Assembly: GCF_943193195.1 (NCBI RefSeq)
Contig: NZ_CALPDG010000014.1
Location: forward strand, 1 to 64,000
From: Mediterraneibacter agrestimuris
GTDB taxonomy: Bacteria; Bacillota; Clostridia; Lachnospirales; Lachnospiraceae
Reading direction: 5' to 3'
Length of the DNA stretch: 64,000 nucleotides
Position 1 is the stretch's first letter. The number at the start of each line of letters is the position of its first letter. Both the position numbers and the translations under genes were made by a program. The notes under the pieces are model-generated. The model saw nothing but the letters and a program-made list of their open reading frames with translations, did not search any database and was not told the DNA's origin. This document shows, piece after piece, positions 56,000 through 64,000 of the stretch.

Positions 56000-57814
56000 C
56001 TAATCTTCATCCAACTTTAACACACTCATAAACGCTTTCTGTGGAATCTCTACATTGCCAACCTGGCGCATACGCTTCTTTCCCTCTTTCTGCTTCTCCA
56101 AAAGCTTCTTCTTACGGGAAATATCTCCGCCGTAACATTTTGCTAATACATCTTTACGCATTGCCTTGACAGTCTCACGGGCAATAATTTTACTTCCGAT
56201 AGCCGCCTGTATCGGAATCTCAAAGAGTTGTCTCGGAATCTCCTGTTTCAGCTTTTCACACATCTTCCGGCCACGTTCATAAGCTGTCGCACTGTGTACA
56301 ATAAAGGAGAGTGCGTCCACTTCCTCTTTATTGATCAGGATATCCAGCTTCACAAGATCAGACCGTTCATAACCAAGCAGTTCATAATCAAAAGATGCAT
56401 ACCCTCTGGAACGTGATTTGAGTGCGTCAAAGAAATCATAGATAATCTCATTAAGCGGCAGATGATAGTTCAGTACCGCACGCTTCTCTTCAATGTATTC
56501 CATGCCCTGATATACTCCCCGGCGTTCCTGACACAAATCCATGATCGCCCCGATAAACTCAGAGGTCACCATGATTTCCGCCTTTACCATTGGCTCTTCC
56601 ATAAACTCAATTTCCGCCGGATCCGGCAGGTTGGTCGGGTTTGTCAAATCAATAACCTCTCCGTTTGTCTTATGAACCTTATAAATAACACTGGGCGCTG
56701 TCGTTACCAGATCCAGATTATATTCTCGCTCAAGACGTTCCTGAATGATCTCCAAATGAAGAAGTCCTAAGAATCCGCATCGAAATCCGAATCCTAACGC
56801 TACAGATGTTTCCGGTTCAAACTGCAAAGCCGCATCATTTAACTGCAATTTTTCCAACGCATCCCGCAGGTCCGGATATTTCGCTCCGTCCGCCGGATAC
56901 ATACCGCAGTATACCATCGGATTGACCTTCTTATATCCCGGCAATGGCTCTGCACAAGGATTTGCCGCATTGGTCACCGTATCACCCACACGGGTATCCT
57001 TTACATTTTTCAGACTGGCGGTAAAATATCCTACCATGCCGGCGCTCAATTCATCACATGGGAAGAACTGTCCCGCACCGAAATATCCTACTTCTACAAC
57101 CTCAGCCTTTGCTCCGGTCGCCATCATCAAAATCGGAGTGCCCTTTCGTATCGATCCTTCCATCAATCGGCAGAATACAATCACTCCCTTATACGGGTCA
57201 TACACAGAATCAAAGATCAACGCCTGCAGAGGCGCCGATGCGTCTCCCGCCGGCGCCGGTATCTGATGAACAATTGCTTCTAAGACATCTTCCACATTTA
57301 ATCCGGTCTTCGCAGATATCAGTGGAGCTTCCTCTGCATCTAACCCGATGACATCTTCAATCTCCTCTTTGACACGATCTGGTTCTGCACTCGGTAAATC
57401 AATCTTATTGATAACCGGCATTACGTCCAGATCATGATCCAACGCCAGATACACATTTGCCAGTGTCTGAGCTTCCACTCCCTGTGCCGCGTCAACTACA
57501 AGAATCGCCCCGTCGCATGCCGCAAGACTCCGGGAAACCTCATAATTAAAATCTACGTGCCCCGGCGTATCGATCAAATTAAAGATATACTCTTCTCCGT
57601 CCTTCGCCTTATACACGGTACGCACTGCCTGAGATTTGATCGTAATACCACGTTCTCTCTCCAGATCCATGTTGTCCAGCACCTGCGACTGCATCTCACG
57701 GCTTGTAAGAAGCCCTGTCATTTCAATAATACGGTCTGCCAATGTGGATTTTCCATGGTCGATATGTGCAATAATACAAAAATTACGAATTTTATTCTGA
57801 TCTATTCCAGCCAC
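56000..57814 (-). CDS. lepA: elongation factor 4 (LepA)
   Basis: A translational GTPase of about 604 residues that back-translocates ribosomes. GTPase motifs: [10 protein letters not shown] (G1), RERGIT (G2), DTPGHVDF (G3), NKID (G4), SAKTG (G5); the LepA-specific C-terminal domain ends [18 protein letters not shown] prefer GTG 57814 ([12 protein letters not shown]), with GGAAGG upstream and the usual LepA length; an in-frame TTG at 57832 lies within that purine-rich ribosome site. Confidence 0.95.
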   Translation of the reverse strand: MAGIDQNKIRNFCIIAHIDHGKSTLADRIIEMTGLLTSREMQSQVLDNMDLERERGITIKSQAVRTVYKAKDGEEYIFNLIDTPGHVDFNYEVSRSLAACDGAILVVDAAQGVEAQTLANVYLALDHDLDVMPVINKIDLPSAEPDRVKEEIEDVIGLDAEEAPLISAKTGLNVEDVLEAIVHQIPAPAGDASAPLQALIFDSVYDPYKGVIVFCRLMEGSIRKGTPILMMATGAKAEVVEVGYFGAGQFFPCDELSAGMVGYFTASLKNVKDTRVGDTVTNAANPCAEPLPGYKKVNPMVYCGMYPADGAKYPDLRDALEKLQLNDAALQFEPETSVALGFGFRCGFLGLLHLEIIQERLEREYNLDLVTTAPSVIYKVHKTNGEVIDLTNPTNLPDPAEIEFMEEPMVKAEIMVTSEFIGAIMDLCQERRGVYQGMEYIEEKRAVLNYHLPLNEIIYDFFDALKSRSRGYASFDYELLGYERSDLVKLDILINKEEVDALSFIVHSATAYERGRKMCEKLKQEIPRQLFEIPIQAAIGSKIIARETVKAMRKDVLAKCYGGDISRKKKLLEKQKEGKKRMRQVGNVEIPQKAFMSVLKLDED

Positions 57815-58001
57815 TTCTCTTCTTCCTTCCAAAATGTTTCTTAACCAGGTTGTTCCTGTTCCGCTGTATTACACTGTACTGTTACAGAATCCAACTCCAA
57901 ACGTCAGCTATTGACACTATTGCTCCAGTATATCACAGAGATTCCGTTGATGACAAGAACTAACCTATGTTTTATCTGATCTGTAGTAACAGTACAAAAC
58001 C

Positions 58002-58991
58002 CTACACACTGCCCTGACTATACTTTACAAGAAAAATCTCTACTGCCAGTACATCTGTCAAAAGTCCTGTCTTGACCCGCTGTTCAATATCCGCACTGTC
58101 CTCCAGAATCTCGCGCAGTTCCTTTATACGAAACAATCTTGCCTGTTCCTGATATTTGCCTACAGCAAACGGATGCAGTCCTGCCTTTTCCGCAATCTCC
58201 TTACGCCCATATCCCTTCTTCATAAGCTGCTTCACCTGATACAGTCCTCGGTACTGTCTGGTCAGCAAAAAGAGAATCCGCATAGGCGGTTCTTTTAACG
58301 CCAGCAGTTCATAATACAGATCCAATGCCTTTTTCTGCTTCTTTTCCGCCACTGCATTGACCATATCAAAAATATGATTAGTAATCTGTGTCACACAGAC
58401 TGCATCAATATCTTCCCGTGTTACAACGCCCCGTTCCAGCGCATAACAAAATATCTTTTCCAGCTCTTTCGTAATATTCTCCATATCCGTGCCGACTTTA
58501 TTCAGAAAATACATCACATCTGATTCCGTAATTTTCTTATTTTCTTTACCAACCTGTCCGGCAACCCAACGTTTCAATGTTTTCTCATCCTGAAGAGGCA
58601 GTTCCACCGCTCTTCCCTTCGCCTTGACTGCTTTATACATCTTGCTGCGCTTGTCCACCTCATTTTCCACAAAGAGAAAATACGTTGTTTTTGGCAGCCC
58701 TTTAAGATAGTCCGCCAAATCTGCTCCCGCAGAACTTTTGAAAAACCCGGTATTCTCAAACACAAGAAGACGGCGCTCTGCAAAGAAAGGCATGGTTTCC
58801 GCAAGGTCAATAACTTCCCTCACGTCTATGCCTTTTCCTTCATAGTAGGCATAGTTCATTGTATCCCCCTCAGAAAGCAATGCTTTCGTAAACCGTTCCT
58901 TATACTGTCTCTTCAGATAATTTTCCTCTCCGAAGAGAAGATAAATCTGACTAAATTGTCCTGTTTTTAAATCTTCATTTAAACTCTTCAT
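58002..58991 (-). CDS. holA: DNA polymerase III subunit delta
   Basis: A 329-residue clamp-loader subunit of normal length. Recognisable regions are the N-terminal IYLLFGEENYLKRQYKERF, LLVFENTGFF and the conserved TRQYRGLYQVKQLMKKGYGRKEIAEKAGLHPFAVGKY near 245-280. Together with delta-prime and tau it loads the sliding clamp. The lepA-holA order matches other Clostridia. Confidence 0.93.
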   Translation of the reverse strand: MKSLNEDLKTGQFSQIYLLFGEENYLKRQYKERFTKALLSEGDTMNYAYYEGKGIDVREVIDLAETMPFFAERRLLVFENTGFFKSSAGADLADYLKGLPKTTYFLFVENEVDKRSKMYKAVKAKGRAVELPLQDEKTLKRWVAGQVGKENKKITESDVMYFLNKVGTDMENITKELEKIFCYALERGVVTREDIDAVCVTQITNHIFDMVNAVAEKKQKKALDLYYELLALKEPPMRILFLLTRQYRGLYQVKQLMKKGYGRKEIAEKAGLHPFAVGKYQEQARLFRIKELREILEDSADIEQRVKTGLLTDVLAVEIFLVKYSQGSV

Positions 58992-59042
58992 AATGACTTA
59001 TTATATAGGAAAATCTCCTATTTTGCAAAATATTTCCCCACA

Positions 59043-59228
59043 TTAAGATAAAACTGCTTTTTCAATCAATGCATTTTTCGAAATTCCTTCACTAGCTGCA
59101 CACAATGTCGCACTACTTCCTTCAAATAAAAACAGACTATTAATTCCGAGAACCTTCTCGTAAAAACGGGCATCCTTGTCTGAATATTCCACAGAACCAT
59201 ATCTTTTCCAAACGCAACACTGTTTCAA
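59043..59228 (-). CDS. small unidentified coding fragment
   Basis: From TTG 59228 an open frame gives about 61 residues (ending SKNALIEKAVLS) that look protein-like, with SLFLFEGSSATLCAASEG in the middle. I do not recognise the family. It starts just after the comEC stop and has no good ribosome site, so it may be the 3' remnant of a larger lost gene or a chance frame. Confidence 0.25.
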   Translation of the reverse strand: MKQCCVWKRYGSVEYSDKDARFYEKVLGINSLFLFEGSSATLCAASEGISKNALIEKAVLS

Positions 59229-59232
59229 AAAA

Positions 59233-59877
59233 TCATTGCCGATACTTCTTCACATGCACCCGCTCTCCATCCGTCACTATTGTCACTGCCCCGCTTTCCT
59301 TTGTATAGTAAACCCTGCCCCCGATGTTTTCCAATCGGGTAAGAGTCTCTTCATGCGGATGTCCGTATCTGTTTTCCTTCCCCAATGAAATCACCGTAAT
59401 TTCCAGCAATATAACTCTCAGCAATTCTTCTGATGTGGAGTTTTTAGAACCATGATGCCCCGCCTTCAGCACATCATAATCTCGCAGATTCCCTTTATTC
59501 AAAAGCTGTTGTTCCCCTTCTCCTTCCAAGTCTCCGGTAAATAACATCTCAAACACTTTATACTTCAGTTCCAACACCATAGAAGAATCATTTCCGATAT
59601 CTCCTGTATATTCCTGTAACGGCGCCAGGCACGTCAGCGTCATCTTCCCGTCTGACACCCTTTGTCCACATTCCATTGTCACAGTTCTCGTGCCGTTCTG
59701 TTCCGCAAGCCCTGCCAGCTTCTGTAAGCTTTCATCTAATACGTCTTTCGCCGGAAGTACAAGGGTCTTAATCCAAATCGCCATATCCTGATCCGTGAGT
59801 AGTTCTTTTACACCACTTATATGATCTTCATCGCCATGGGATATGAATACATAATAAAAATCAGAGGCTCTACACAA
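59233..59877 (-). pseudogene. comEC: truncated comEC (C-terminal metallo-beta-lactamase domain only)
   Basis: About 214 residues match the C-terminal MBL-fold domain of the DNA-uptake channel ComEC/Rec2: SHGDEDHISGVKELL (HxDxDH metal motif), FTGDLEGEGEQQLL and KAGHHGSKNSTSEELL. The N-terminal OB domain and the membrane competence domain, normally about 550 residues, are missing. Sequence before 59877 turns abruptly AT-rich and non-coding. This is a deletion or insertion boundary, so natural DNA uptake by this protein is lost unless another copy exists. Confidence 0.8.
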
Positions 59878-60218
59878 TACACAGTGTTTATATTGTTCAC
59901 TATGGAGTAAGATTTTGGCATCCTATTTAAATACTCTTTATTTCTAAATATACCTTTATTTGTTACTCAAATCCTAACATATAATAGACAAATCTGCTTT
60001 TCGTACAGTGCTCTTTTACCTTTGTACTTACCAATAATAAAGAATAAAAATTTGTCGCAAATACTCTTCATCTGTTTATTAGGCATTATTTAATATTTAT
60101 AATTATTACATGTGTAATACAAATTGTCAATTTTCAGTTTACTTAGATTAACAATTTATTATCCCCATTTTATAATATTTTTATTACAATCGTAAGATTT
60201 TTTAAAGAGGGACTTCCC
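59878..60218. other. AT-rich non-coding region upstream of blaI, with a BlaI-type operator
   Basis: No gene is visible. It contains ATTACA-TG-TGTAAT at 60105-60118 and a weaker dyad TTACAATCGTAA near 60185, which match the TACA-N2-TGTA core of BlaI/MecI operators and would serve the following gene. The left edge is the comEC truncation point. Confidence 0.55.
60105..60118 (+). promoter_or_regulatory. candidate BlaI operator
   Basis: ATTACATGTGTAAT is a 6-2-6 dyad containing TACA-N2-TGTA, the BlaI/MecI recognition core, 100 bases upstream of blaI. Confidence 0.55.
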
Positions 60219-60608
60219 ATGAATAATACTCTTCCAAAAATTCCCGAATCTGAATACGAAGTTATGAAAATCATATGGAAATATACACCAATCAGCACTA
60301 ATGAAATAACAGAAAAATTACTACATACTACAAGCTAGAGTTCTAAAACAATACAAACTCTGATTAAACGTCTTGTATCCAAAGGCGCTCTCACTTATAA
60401 AAAACAGAGTCGCATGTTTGTTTATACTCCGGCAGTAAAAGAGAGTGAATACATCGGGCAGGAAAGCAGTTCCTTTCTGAACCGTTATTACGATGGAGAT
60501 ATTATGGCTATCGTATCTGCTTATATAGAAAATGACAAATTATCGGAATCCGAACTAGATGCGCTCCGCACACTTCTTTCACAGAAACCTGAAAAAGGGG
60601 GAAAATAA
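60219..60608 (+). pseudogene. blaI: blaI/mecI-type repressor with a nonsense mutation
   Basis: The frame encodes a BlaI/MecI winged-helix repressor (SEYEVMKIIWKYTPISTNEI, then SSKTIQTLIKRLVSKGALTY and a C-terminal dimerisation helix). Codon 40 (60336-60338) is TAG where the family has Trp (W-S-S-K-T), a single G-to-A change from TGG. About 90 residues follow in frame, so the gene was intact until recently. Normally it represses the operon until BlaR1 cleaves it. Confidence 0.88.
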
Positions 60609-60609
60609 C

Positions 60610-61520
60610 ATGGCTGATTTTATGATCCGCTTTCTTATCTCCAACATACTACTCTGCGGCATCATTGGTATCCTTTTGCTTATAAAGTATATCTTAAAAA
60701 CCAGTTTGTCCAGTCAGATGCAGTATAACCTACGGTTCCTGCTACCAAAACAGAAGCTATCATAGACCAGACATTTAATACAAATATTGCAGACCCCAAA
60801 ACTGGATGGAAGATTTTACCCTTTCCGTAAACAGAGAAACTCCACCTATAATTGGCTATCTGTTACTTGTACTTTGGATATCGGGTATCATCACCATACT
60901 GATATTAGTAATCCGGTCTGCCTTGCGCCTGCATACTTTGAAAAACTCTGCGTTGCCTCTTCAAAGTCAAAAGATTCAAAGATTATATCAGTGTTGCCTA
61001 AGCGACACAAGTATTACAAAAAACATCCCAATATACAGCACCGCTTATCTAAAATCTCCTGTCATTGAAGGATTTTTAAAACCATGTATCTATCTTCTCA
61101 TTCATCTCATATCAGATGATAATGAAGCAGATATCCGCTATATGCTTTACATGAACTGCAGCACTATAAACACAAAGATGGGATTGCAAACTATCTGATG
61201 AACCTTGCCGGAATTGTTTACTGGTTCAATCCGCTTGTCTGGTATGCGCTGAAAGAAATGCGAAATGACTGGGAAATTGCCTGTGATACTTCTGTTTTAA
61301 AACTATTGGCATCCGATGATTATGTAACTTATGGAAATACGCTGATTAACTTTGCTGAAAAGATTTCTCTGACTCCATTTCCTTTTGCTTCTGGCATCAG
61401 TGGAAATATGAAACAGATGAAACGAAGAATTCTAAGTATTGCATCTTACGAAAAACCGACCTTACAAAAACAGCTAAAAAGTAGCACTGTTTTTCTGCTG
61501 ACATCCGTTCTGCTGGTGCT
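60610..61520 (+). pseudogene. blaR1: blaR1/mecR1-type M56 metallopeptidase sensor, frameshifted and truncated
   Basis: Fragments in three frames reconstruct an M56 antirepressor: membrane start MADFMIRFLISNILLCGI, a middle part MEDFTLSVNRETPP to YMLY, and MNLAGIVYWFNPLVWYALKEMRNDWEIACD. A one-base shift falls exactly at the zinc motif: the sequence after 61150 reads HELQHYKHKD only in the other frame. A further shift lies near 60760. The C-terminal sensor domain is missing, cut by the IS3-type element at about 61520. Confidence 0.85.
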
Positions 61521-61601
61521 AGAATATAAATGGTACAAAATAAACATGACCATTTTCAATAAATAGTATATGATAGTCATAGTTCAAGGAGGAGAATGGT
61601 T

Positions 61602-61895
61602 ATGGCAAAAGGTACAAAATATTCCCAACAGTTTAAAGAGGATGCGGTACAGTATCGCTTGGCTCACCCAAAGTTGTCACTTCATAAGGCAGCAAAGAAT
61701 CTGGGAATCAGTGAATCTGCAATGAAAAATTGGATGAAAGCAGCAAAAGAACATGAAGGATCCGTTCCTACCCGCGGTTCTGGCAATTATATAAGTGATG
61801 AAGCAAAAGAGATTGCAAGATTACAGCGTGAATTACGAGATACAAAGGATGCCCTTGAAGTGTTAAAAAAAGCAATCGGTATTCTGGGAAACTGA
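61602..61895 (+). CDS. IS3-family transposase OrfA
   Basis: About 97 residues: helix-turn-helix (YSQQFKEDAVQYRLAHPKLS, AAKNLGISESAMKNWMK) and coiled coil (EIARLQRELRDTKDALEVLKKA). ATG 61602 is 9 bases after AAGGAGG. Near its end A7G (61865-61872) is a classic slippery string that would shift ribosomes by -1 into OrfB. Confidence 0.88.
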   Translation: MAKGTKYSQQFKEDAVQYRLAHPKLSLHKAAKNLGISESAMKNWMKAAKEHEGSVPTRGSGNYISDEAKEIARLQRELRDTKDALEVLKKAIGILGN

Positions 61896-61927
61896 CAGAA
61901 GCTCTTTATACGGCTGCTTCTGAGTAC

Positions 61928-62857
61928 GTGGAAGAAATCAAATCCCTGCCTGTGAAACGTCAAGTTTCTGTCAGCGGAATACTGAAAAAATCAGGCGTTT
62001 CACGTTCGGGTTACAATGCAAGGAAAAAACGGGTTCCTTCGGACACGTCTGTTCGCCGTACCGTTTTACAAGAAAAAATCCAAAAGATTTATGAGGATTC
62101 TCATCAAAACTATGGAGCTCTTAAAATTACAGCAGAATTGCGAAAATCAGGAGAACAGATTTCTGAAAAAACAGTCGGGAACTATATGCGACAAATGAAA
62201 ATTAAAGCCCAGTGGGTAAAACCGTATATCCAGACAACCATAGACTCTGATTTCAGTCAGAAACTAAAAAATATTCTCAATGAGGAATTCAATCCTGCAC
62301 AACCGGATGCTGTCTGGTGCTCCGTTCTCACCTATATTTGGACGTTGGAAGGATTTGTGTATCTTACCAGCGTCAAGGATCTGTATTCGAGAAAAATCAT
62401 TTCATGGGTATTGAGTGAAACATTGGAGGCATCCCATGTAGTGGAATGTATTGAAAAAGCAAAATGTGTCAGAAACGTTGAAAAACCGTTGATCTTCCAT
62501 TGTGACAGGGGATGTCAGTATGTGTCGGAAGCATTTCAAAAAGCAACCACAGGTATGATTCACAGTTATTCAAAGAAAGCATATCCATGGGATAATGCCT
62601 GTATAGAATCTTTTCATGCACTCTTGAAAAGGGAATGGATCAATCGGTTCAAAATCTTTAATTATACACACGCATATAAATTGGTTTTTGAATATATCGA
62701 AACATTTTATAATACAGTACGCATTCACAGTCATTGCGGATATTTATCTCCAAATGAATATGAGGAACAATATCTTAAAAGCACGGAAAAGAATGTAGTA
62801 AAAATAGCAAGTACCTTGACATTTTTAGGGGGCTGCTTTGCAGCCACCAGTATTTAA
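61928..62857 (+). CDS. IS3-family transposase OrfB with a substituted catalytic Asp
   Basis: About 309 residues: HTH_21-like N-terminus (HQNYGALKITAELRKSGEQ) and integrase core. The first catalytic residue, normally D in W-C-T-D-I-T-Y, reads V in VWCSVLTYIW; the second (HCDRGCQY) and the final Glu (NACIESFH) are intact. The protein is probably inactive. The frame opens upstream of the GTG at 61928 and is reached by -1 frameshifting from OrfA. Confidence 0.85.
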   Translation: MEEIKSLPVKRQVSVSGILKKSGVSRSGYNARKKRVPSDTSVRRTVLQEKIQKIYEDSHQNYGALKITAELRKSGEQISEKTVGNYMRQMKIKAQWVKPYIQTTIDSDFSQKLKNILNEEFNPAQPDAVWCSVLTYIWTLEGFVYLTSVKDLYSRKIISWVLSETLEASHVVECIEKAKCVRNVEKPLIFHCDRGCQYVSEAFQKATTGMIHSYSKKAYPWDNACIESFHALLKREWINRFKIFNYTHAYKLVFEYIETFYNTVRIHSHCGYLSPNEYEEQYLKSTEKNVVKIASTLTFLGGCFAATSI

Positions 62858-62906
62858 GATTTGCGGATTTCTACCGGAAGTTTTTCTGACCAAGGAAGAA
62901 GATCTT

Positions 62907-64000
62907 TCAGAAAAAAAAATCCCTGTCATCCATGTGTTTCGGAATCTCTTCCAAGAGATGCCGCACATAATTAAAGGGCCTCAGATTATTGGCTTTTGCA
63001 GTTTCCACTATGCTGTAAATGATTGCGGAAGTCCTGGCACCATTGATTGTATCAATCATCTGCCAATTTTTCTTCCCAATACAAAAACCTCGGATCGCTC
63101 TTTCGGACGCATTATTATCGATTGGAACATCTCCGTCTGTGAGAAATACACGGAGATATTTTTCTTGATTCAACGCATAACCGACAGCATCACCAAATTT
63201 ATCCTTTTTGGACACGTTTATGGTTTTAAGGTATGCAAAAAACGCATCCACAAGTGGTTTGATAACCACTTGCCGTTGCCTAAGCCGTTCATCAGAAGAA
63301 AAATCATTTAGTTCCCCTTCTTCCCGATAGATCACCTGGATCTGTTTCATCAGCAGAAATGCATTGGATTCCTTTTGATATGATTTAGGAATCAGCTTCA
63401 AAGCATCATCAAATCTGAGGCGGCAATGCACCCAGCATCCGGCAATGGTTAGCTCTTCCAACTCTTTTTCTAAAGTATGGTAGACCTGATAACCGTCTGT
63501 TACACAGATGCCGTCATATCCTTTTAGGAATTCCCGTGGATGGGATGCGTTTCTCGTCTGCTGGTATTCATACAGGACAATCTCCTGATCTTGATACAGA
63601 TGTCCAGAACGGTATACCCACATCCAGCTTTTGGAACCAGCTTTGCGTCCGTCATGGTTTACAAGCACCGGTGTCTCATCTGCCTGGATTACATGATAAG
63701 AATACAATTCTTTATGAAGATGATCATAAAGGACCGATAAATATTCCTCCGCTAAACGTATGCGCCAGTTTGCCATGTTCTGTCTTGTAATCTGAAGACC
63801 ATAGCGCTGGAATTCCTGTTCCAACCGGTAAAGAGGTACTGCATTCACATACTTTCCATTGATAATTGCAGCTGCCAGTGATGGTGATACCAAGCTTCCA
63901 TGCAGCAAAGCTTTTGGATGGTCTGCTTTGACCATATGTTCATCTGTTTTGCTTGCATACACGCCTATGTGATGTTCTTCCACTTCTACCTTCGCAGGTA
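62907..64000 (-). CDS. IS66-family transposase (TnpC), partial
   Basis: At least 360 residues; the gene continues beyond the right edge (the frame reads PAKVEVEEHHIGVYASK up to the last bases). IS66 TnpC features: DDE-like residues in VIQADETPVLV, GCWVHCRLRFDDAL and DNNASERAIRGF, and the C-terminal IS66_C tail (TAKANNLRPFNYVRHLLEEIP). The accessory TnpA/TnpB genes would lie outside the window. Confidence 0.9.
   Translation of the reverse strand, partial: PAKVEVEEHHIGVYASKTDEHMVKADHPKALLHGSLVSPSLAAAIINGKYVNAVPLYRLEQEFQRYGLQITRQNMANWRIRLAEEYLSVLYDHLHKELYSYHVIQADETPVLVNHDGRKAGSKSWMWVYRSGHLYQDQEIVLYEYQQTRNASHPREFLKGYDGICVTDGYQVYHTLEKELEELTIAGCWVHCRLRFDDALKLIPKSYQKESNAFLLMKQIQVIYREEGELNDFSSDERLRQRQVVIKPLVDAFFAYLKTINVSKKDKFGDAVGYALNQEKYLRVFLTDGDVPIDNNASERAIRGFCIGKKNWQMIDTINGARTSAIIYSIVETAKANNLRPFNYVRHLLEEIPKHMDDRDFFF

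Larger units (their letters stand above)
61520..62870 (+). mobile_element. IS3-family insertion sequence (approximate ends)
   Basis: It contains overlapping OrfA and OrfB genes. The left end must lie near 61520, where blaR1 similarity stops (LLVL then unrelated). The right end lies between the OrfB stop at 62857 and the IS66 gene end at 62907. I could not resolve clean terminal inverted repeats. Confidence 0.65.

Overview
The window reads as chromosomal DNA of a low-to-moderate GC anaerobic Firmicute, most likely a gut Lachnospiraceae (Ruminococcus/Mediterraneibacter/Dorea/Blautia type). This rests on the hrcA-grpE-dnaK-dnaJ operon with a CIRCE operator, the holA-lepA-hemW order, strong AGGAGG ribosome sites, and many ABC-2 efflux modules and insertion sequences. 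Species assignment is inference.

Region 1 (1-3.2 kb, AT-rich): a LytTR regulator, a DUF3021-type membrane protein and an ABC ATPase/permease pair in one minus-strand operon. A possible group II intron end lies at the window edge.

Region 2 (3.2-23.4 kb, AT-rich) is the outstanding feature. Seventeen tightly packed minus-strand genes encode a transporter of the aspartate-alanine exchanger type, a CaiB/BaiF CoA-transferase, an acyl-CoA carboxylase carboxyltransferase, three KAS II-like ketosynthases (two lacking a catalytic His and Lys), a fused class I CoA-transferase, three KAS III-like ketosynthases, a FabG-like SDR, two double-SDR proteins, another SDR, an acyl-CoA dehydrogenase, an acetyl-CoA hydrolase/transferase-family enzyme and an enoyl-CoA hydratase. 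Together they supply every step of an iterative Claisen condensation, ketoreduction, dehydration and enoyl oxidoreduction cycle. No acyl carrier protein, acyltransferase, thioesterase or phosphopantetheinyl transferase is visible. The simplest inference is a CoA-linked (or host-ACP-borrowing) fatty acid/polyketide-like pathway to an unknown carboxylic acid, handled by CoA-transferases and moved by the transporter.

Region 3 (23.9-28.2 kb) is an insertion-sequence graveyard: an IS110 element with an early frameshift, a sortase-like pseudogene, and a second, internally deleted IS110 transposase split by an IS3-family element with a 3-bp target duplication.

Region 4 (28.4-40.4 kb) holds a GntR-controlled ABC operon with an 18-bp-arm palindromic operator, a second ABC exporter, a copper module (CsoR, CopA with a CopZ-like tail and an internal ribosome site), an Mrp/ApbC ATPase and a drug-type ABC-2 operon.

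Region 5 (40.8-44.0 kb, AT-rich): a type II restriction-modification system (HTH control protein, C5 methyltransferase, PD-(D/E)XK nuclease, Vsr).

Region 6 (44.4-59.2 kb) is mostly core: a two-component system, an aldo/keto reductase, a YbaK-type deacylase, the heat-shock operon with unusual intergenic tandem repeats, a split chromate transporter, hemW, lepA and holA.

Region 7 (59.2-64 kb) is decaying: a truncated comEC, blaI/blaR1 pseudogenes, an IS3-family element with a damaged catalytic triad, and an IS66 transposase running off the end.
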